A stretch of 64,000 nucleotides of DNA, taken from assembly GCF_900447045.1 (NCBI RefSeq), contig NZ_UAWH01000017.1, positions 129,001 through 193,000 on the forward strand. The letters are read 5' to 3'. Position numbers and translations under genes: made by a program. A model generated the notes under the pieces. The model was not told where the DNA came from, did no database searches, and saw only the letters and a list, made by a program, of their open reading frames with translations. The stretch's first letter is position 1. Every line of letters starts with the position of its first letter. This DNA is from Clostridium paraputrificum. Lineage in GTDB: Bacteria > Bacillota > Clostridia > Clostridiales > Clostridiaceae. Positions 60,485 to 64,000 of this stretch are shown piece by piece.

Positions 60485-60514
60485 ACTATATTATAAGTCG
60501 TTGTTTCTTGTCAA
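60485..60514 (-). promoter_or_regulatory. Promoter of the serS T-box transcript
   Basis: TTGACA (60514-60509) and TATAGT (60490-60485) are 18 bases apart on the minus strand; alternative AT-rich -10 hexamers overlap. Confidence 0.65.
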
Positions 60515-60521
60515 TATTTTA

Positions 60522-60752
60522 CTAAACATTATTATCTATATTCTTTGTACAAATTATATCTATACCTGTATTAAGTATATTTTTGCATATAATATCACCA
60601 GCTTTAGTTGAACTTCCAACATATATTCTACTTAGTACCTTAGAAAATTCAACAAAATCACTTCTATCAACTTCTTTATTGCTTTTTACAGATATAACAC
60701 GATTTTTTTCGTCGCCCTTTATCCTTACTATACTCGTAAATGTTTCTTTCAT
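60522..60752 (-). CDS. Truncated DUF1667-type protein (C-terminal half only)
   Basis: A 76-residue protein. TSIVRIKGD..VISVKSNKEV and KAGDIICKNILNTGIDIICTKNI match the C-terminal half of DUF1667. Full-length members are about 120 residues and begin with a cysteine-rich CxxC...C...C segment that is missing here. The frame is intact with its own ATG after GGGAG, so this is a short form rather than obvious debris. It follows the FAD oxidoreductase by nine bases. In other bacteria DUF1667 accompanies GlpA/LhgO-type oxidoreductases. Confidence 0.7.
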   Translation of the reverse strand: MKETFTSIVRIKGDEKNRVISVKSNKEVDRSDFVEFSKVLSRIYVGSSTKAGDIICKNILNTGIDIICTKNIDNNV

Positions 60753-60761
60753 ATTATCTCC

Positions 60762-62156
60762 CTAAACACCTTTAAATTCTTTAATTCTACTAGGCCATAA
60801 TTGAGAATTCTTTGAATCTTCTACTATATCACTAGGCCTTTTATTCATTTCCCTTGCTAAAATATTCAATATTTTTCTATCACAATATGAACCATAGCAA
60901 CTTCCAAGACCTGCGCCAGTTCTTCTCTTTATTCCTTCTATAGTTCTTGCCCCCAATGGCCTTCTTATACAATCAACTATTTCTCCCTCAGATACCTGAT
61001 TACAAATACATACTATATTTCCGTATCTCTTATCTAATGAAATTATTTCATTCCTTTGACTTTTATTCATTTCCCTAAATCTATATACTTCTCTTCTCTT
61101 ATCAACAAAGTTCTTTTTATAAGTAGCTTTCATATTATTTGCTATAGTATAGCTCATTGTTTTAGCTATAGCAGGTGCAATTGTAGTTTTCCCATAGTGA
61201 GTTCCTGTTATACTTATATAACCCATATCAATTTTACTATCATCAATATACATTAAGTTTTTATTGCACTCTTCGTTAAATATATTACTTATATTATTTC
61301 TTTTAACCTCTGGAAATACCTTATTAGCATATTTTATTCCCTCTTCTACAGTTAATTGATGAGAACTTTTAATTCCAATAATATATCCGTTAGATAAATT
61401 AGGTATATTTAAAACAAATTTATCTTCATCTATTGTATTAATAATGACTTTATTTAGATAATTTCCATCATCACCATCTACTACTAAATAAGTTGTGTTA
61501 TTCATTATTTCGTGCCTATCAATTTCTTCACCATCTATCATGTATTTCTTATTTGGAATAGTATTAATTACAGCTTTACATGTAAATTTATTTTTATTTG
61601 TAGTTACCTTAAATCCTTTTGATATGCTCTGTATATCTAATACCTCTTCCTCAAACCTAAAGTTTACTCCATTATCTGCTGCTACCTCTCCATATGCTAT
61701 AGCTAAATCATAAGGGGCTATTATCGCTACATTTTCTGAGTATAATGATTTTTTTACATCATACTTTATATTAGGTTCTATATCATATACATCTGAACTC
61801 TCGATTAAATGCACGTTTTCTATACCTCTTTTTTTAGCCCTATCATACATATTAATTAAATCATCTATACCTTTTTCATCAGATACTATCCTTAAAGCTC
61901 CTACCTTCTTATAGGCAACATTAAATTTAGAACATGCCTCTTCGATTAACTTACTCCCATTTTTCTCAAGAGATGACATTAACTCATTTGATGTCTCTGA
62001 ACCATCATAAACTACTGATGTATTCACAAAGGATATATCATCAACTATATCATAATCTTTTTCTATTAATGCAATATTCAAATTGTACTTTGACATTTCA
62101 TAAGCAACAGAACATCCTAATATTCCACCACCTAAAATTAATACATCATAATCCAT
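60762..62156 (-). CDS. FAD-dependent oxidoreductase with BFD-like [2Fe-2S] domain (GlpA/LhgO type)
   Basis: A 464-residue enzyme. The dinucleotide motif GGGILGCSVAYE (8-19) starts a DAO-fold FAD domain. GTHYGKTTIAPAIA lies near 320. A C-terminal bacterioferredoxin-like domain has Cys ligands in VCICNQVSEGEI and GAGLGSCYGSYCDRKIL. The usual partner genes are a second FAD/NAD oxidoreductase and a DUF1667 protein. Only a shortened DUF1667 follows; the middle gene is absent. The substrate (glycerol 3-phosphate, 2-hydroxyglutarate or other) cannot be told. niaR lies directly upstream. Confidence 0.85.
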   Translation of the reverse strand: MDYDVLILGGGILGCSVAYEMSKYNLNIALIEKDYDIVDDISFVNTSVVYDGSETSNELMSSLEKNGSKLIEEACSKFNVAYKKVGALRIVSDEKGIDDLINMYDRAKKRGIENVHLIESSDVYDIEPNIKYDVKKSLYSENVAIIAPYDLAIAYGEVAADNGVNFRFEEEVLDIQSISKGFKVTTNKNKFTCKAVINTIPNKKYMIDGEEIDRHEIMNNTTYLVVDGDDGNYLNKVIINTIDEDKFVLNIPNLSNGYIIGIKSSHQLTVEEGIKYANKVFPEVKRNNISNIFNEECNKNLMYIDDSKIDMGYISITGTHYGKTTIAPAIAKTMSYTIANNMKATYKKNFVDKRREVYRFREMNKSQRNEIISLDKRYGNIVCICNQVSEGEIVDCIRRPLGARTIEGIKRRTGAGLGSCYGSYCDRKILNILAREMNKRPSDIVEDSKNSQLWPSRIKEFKGV

Positions 62157-62175
62157 TAAATATTATTCCTCCACC

Positions 62176-62688
62176 CTACTTAATTAAAAAACCTCTTTTA
62201 TTTAGTTCATCTAATATTAAATTTATATTATCCTGTGTATCAGCAGATATAGTATGTAGATGTATTCCATTTGTCAACATAGATAACATCTTTGCACTAC
62301 TATTATTATATTTTTTTATAAAACTCTCTAAATCATTTAAATTTTTTATCATTAACATTCCTTTTATTTCTCCATATAAAGGGTGTTCTACAATAACATC
62401 TTCCACAACCCCTCCATACTTTACTATAGCCCCCAATTCATGCTCTAAGTCATCTTCTTTGTGATTAACAGCAACTATGACAGTAATCTTATTAACTTTA
62501 TCTCCACCTACCATATATCCATCTGGGGTTGCTATAATATTTTCTCCTCTTGCTCTTAATAAAGCTATATCCTTAACAATTATTTGCCTTGTTACATTAT
62601 ATTTTTTTGCTAAATTACTTCCTTTAACTGGTTCTCTTAAATTAAGTAACATTTTCATAATGTCTTTTCGTCTCTCATTAGAATTCAT
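62176..62688 (-). CDS. niaR: NiaR, nicotinate-responsive repressor of NAD synthesis
   Basis: A 170-residue regulator. The N-terminal HTH_11 winged helix (KGSNLAKKYNVTRQIIVKDI) is followed by the 3H domain with the three conserved histidines (in VNHKEDD, VEHPLYG and IHLHTISAD). NiaR represses niacin uptake or nad genes when nicotinic acid is plentiful. No nad gene is visible in this window. Start ATG follows AGGGGG. It heads a likely operon with the FAD oxidoreductase and DUF1667 protein, 19 bases apart. Confidence 0.92.
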   Translation of the reverse strand: MNSNERRKDIMKMLLNLREPVKGSNLAKKYNVTRQIIVKDIALLRARGENIIATPDGYMVGGDKVNKITVIVAVNHKEDDLEHELGAIVKYGGVVEDVIVEHPLYGEIKGMLMIKNLNDLESFIKKYNNSSAKMLSMLTNGIHLHTISADTQDNINLILDELNKRGFLIK

Positions 62689-62703
62689 CTAAATCCCCCT
62701 ACC

Positions 62704-63204
62704 TTAATTATTATCATCGCACTCTTTTATAATTTTTAAATAAATATTAGATCCTATATTTTTATAATGATGTTTTTCTATAGCTTCCAAAAATTCTTTA
62801 TCATATACTCCATTTGATTTTTTTAACATATTAATAGACTTTTTAGGATGATTATAATATAAATCTACCTTTTTATTATTACTATATTTAATAAACTTTC
62901 CATTCATAAACCTATCTAAAACAACTAAAGCTGATTTTTCAATTACATTCAATTTATGCTCACTCTTTCCTATATCATGTAGCAAAGCTATCTTAGCCAG
63001 TTTCCTTTCATCTATATTAGTTTTATTTGAATATATATTTAATGCATCTTTACAAACTCTTATAGAGTGATGTTTATCTGATGTACATAACTTATCAAAT
63101 AAAATTTTTTCTTCTTTATTTAAATATTTATTTAATATCTCTTCATTAATAGGTATAAATGGTGCCGTAATAGCCCATATAAATTGTTTTACTCTATATA
63201 ACAT
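62704..63204 (-). CDS. HD-domain phosphohydrolase-like protein
   Basis: A 166-residue HD-superfamily protein. The metal-binding residues are visible in HSIRVCKDAL, LLHDIGKSEH (about 75-84), HPKKS and KHHYKN. The ATG at 63204 follows GAGAGGT with a nine-base spacer; an in-frame start 18 bases upstream precedes that site. Gene order places it upstream of niaR by 15 bases, so it may be co-transcribed. The substrate is unknown. Confidence 0.8.
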   Translation of the reverse strand: MLYRVKQFIWAITAPFIPINEEILNKYLNKEEKILFDKLCTSDKHHSIRVCKDALNIYSNKTNIDERKLAKIALLHDIGKSEHKLNVIEKSALVVLDRFMNGKFIKYSNNKKVDLYYNHPKKSINMLKKSNGVYDKEFLEAIEKHHYKNIGSNIYLKIIKECDDNN

Positions 63205-63298
63205 AATAATTATACCTCTCATTTAAACTTGTGTACGTATTAATATTATCACTATCAATATCTACTATCAATTCTCTCACAATATTTCATATATAAAT

Positions 63299-63341
63299 AA
63301 AAAGACTATTATTTAATTAAAACTTAAATAATAGCTCTTTT
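63299..63341 (-). terminator. Second terminator-like hairpin after the rRNA-tRNA transcript
   Basis: AAAGACTATTATTTA pairs with TAAATAATAGcTCTTT with one mismatch. It lies between the rRNA operon end and the HD gene. Confidence 0.65.
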
Positions 63342-63389
63342 ATGAAAATTGTAGGTTCAGAAGTGATTTTTTCATCATACTTTTTTATA

Positions 63390-63424
63390 CAAAAAAAAGG
63401 AATTACTTTTAGTAATTCCTTTTA
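63390..63424 (-). terminator. Terminator of the rRNA-tRNA operon
   Basis: AAAGGAATTACT pairs with AGTAATTCCTTT (63397-63408 and 63411-63422), then TTTTTTT on the minus strand, one base from tRNA-Ala. Confidence 0.9.
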
Positions 63425-63500
63425 TGGTGGAGATAAAGAGATTCGAACTCTTGACCCCCTGCGTGCAAGGCAGGTGCTCTCCCAACTGAGCTATACCCCC
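63425..63500 (-). tRNA. tRNA-Ala (anticodon TGC)
   Basis: A 76-base cloverleaf with encoded CCA; 5' GGGGGTATAGCTCAG, anticodon loop TTGCACG, T-loop TTCGAAT. It is the last gene of the rRNA operon. Confidence 0.95.
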
Positions 63501-63504
63501 AAAA

Positions 63505-63581
63505 TGGTGGACCTTCAGGGACTCGAACCCCGGACCTACCGGTTATGAGCCGGTTGCTCTAACCAACTGAGCTAAAGATCC
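63505..63581 (-). tRNA. tRNA with CAT anticodon (Met, possibly Ile2)
   Basis: A 77-base cloverleaf with encoded CCA; 5' GGATCTTTAGCTCAG, anticodon loop CTCATAA. It lacks initiator features. Elongator Met and lysidine-modified Ile2 cannot be separated with certainty from the sequence alone. Confidence 0.9.
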
Positions 63582-63588
63582 AGTTGTT

Positions 63589-63705
63589 ACCTGGCAACGT
63601 CCTACTCTCCCACACAGTCTCCCATGCAGTACCATCGGCGCTATAGAGCTTAACTTTCCTGTTCGGTATGGGAAGGAGTGTTTCCTCTATGCCATCATCA
63701 CCAGA
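63589..63705 (-). rRNA. rrf: 5S ribosomal RNA
   Basis: The minus strand begins TCTGGTGATGATGGCATAGA and contains CCCATACCGAACAGG and GGGAGAGTAGGACG, ending at TTGCCAGGT. The ends pair. About 117 bases. Confidence 0.95.
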
Positions 63706-63752
63706 TTCATTACAAAATAAATTATACAAACTATATTTTATTTTGTCAACAT

Positions 63753-63777
63753 ATTTTCAGAGTTGTTCTCTGAAAAT
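63753..63777 (-). other. Spacer hairpin between 23S and 5S rRNA
   Basis: ATTTTCAGAG pairs perfectly with CTCTGAAAAT around a TTGTT loop. It is a likely processing signal in the 23S-5S spacer. Confidence 0.5.
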
Positions 63778-63807
63778 TGCACATAATCATTGAAATATCT
63801 TTAATTT

Positions 63808-64000
63808 GGTCAAGCCCTCGACCTATTAGTATCAATCAGCTACATACATTACTGCACTTACACCTCTGACCTATCAACCTCGTGTTCTTCAAGGGGTCTT
63901 ACTAGCTTATGCTATGGGAAATCTCATCTTGAGGTGGGCTTCACGCTTAGATGCTTTCAGCGTTTATCCCTTCCCGACTTAGCTACCCAGCTGTGCTCCT
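63808..64000 (-). rRNA. rrl: 23S ribosomal RNA, 3' end (partial)
   Basis: The minus strand ends with TACTAATAGGTCGAGGGCTT then GACC, the conserved 23S 3' terminus. The gene runs off the right edge of the window. The 23S-5S-tRNA order follows on the minus strand. Confidence 0.97.

Noticed and set aside
61934-62464. A 176-codon plus-strand ORF
   Set aside because: It spans the ends of niaR and the oxidoreductase in antisense, with no start signal and His/Leu-rich low complexity.
63342-63548. A 68-codon plus-strand ORF ending in a motif like KEIRTLDPLRARQ...LEPRTYRL
   Set aside because: It runs antisense through tRNA-Ala and tRNA-CAU and is the well-known spurious 'protein' made by translating tRNA genes.

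Overview
The window is a stretch of a very AT-rich, low-GC Gram-positive chromosome, almost certainly Clostridium sensu stricto (cluster I). The evidence is strong GGAGG-type ribosome binding sites, frequent TTG/GTG starts, a monomeric clostridial [FeFe] hydrogenase, AddAB, a PyrR attenuator, a serine T-box and a clostridial-type rRNA/tRNA block. It reads as core chromosome with a few accessory genes. I see no prophage, insertion sequence or CRISPR array. The species cannot be fixed from what is visible.

Layout. 0-5 kb: a STAS-like protein, murI, a glutamine synthetase, an HD-GYP protein and a small gene under two LexA boxes. 5-10 kb: carAB behind a PyrR-type attenuator that also carries a translated-looking 32-codon leader ORF. 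10-20 kb: a PHP phosphoesterase, a soluble CZB chemoreceptor, a CmpB-like membrane protein, a Cof phosphatase, an SDR, feoAB, a glycerol-1-phosphate dehydrogenase/HAD pair and an XRE regulator fused to a glycine pentad repeat. 20-30 kb: GNAT, an AI-2E permease-proB-proA operon, a frameshifted yjbQ, a GH1 6-phospho-beta-glucosidase, YitT, another Cof phosphatase and YjiH. 29-33 kb: a three-gene operon (DUF1836, COG3044 ATPase, small beta protein) divergent from a PAQR/hemolysin III gene. 33-40 kb: ybaK, an ABC-F ATPase, a Cys-less HMA protein, hydA, psd, an orphan Card1/Can2-like CARF nuclease and tRNA-Arg. 40-49 kb: a soluble histidine kinase, sbcDC, DUF1189, an L,D-transpeptidase and cca. 49-56 kb: addBA. 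56-61 kb: a penicillin-binding-type serine hydrolase, three tRNA-Ser genes, a Cof phosphatase and serS with its T-box. 60-63 kb: niaR, a BFD-containing FAD oxidoreductase, a truncated DUF1667 protein and an HD protein. 63.4-64 kb: the 3' end of an rRNA operon (23S, 5S, tRNA-CAU, tRNA-Ala), all on the minus strand.

How the genes work together. Two DNA-end-processing complexes (SbcCD and AddAB) lie within 12 kb of each other. Serine decoding is clustered: two identical tRNA-Ser(UGA), one tRNA-Ser(GCU) and T-box-controlled serS. The main regulatory features are the PyrR attenuator overlapping a leader ORF, a LexA box inside the promoter of an unknown 88-residue protein, matching dyads in front of the divergent DUF1836 and PAQR genes, and the serS T-box. 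The most unusual items are the orphan CARF nuclease, the PyrR/leader-ORF arrangement, the SOS-controlled small protein and the XRE-pentad protein.
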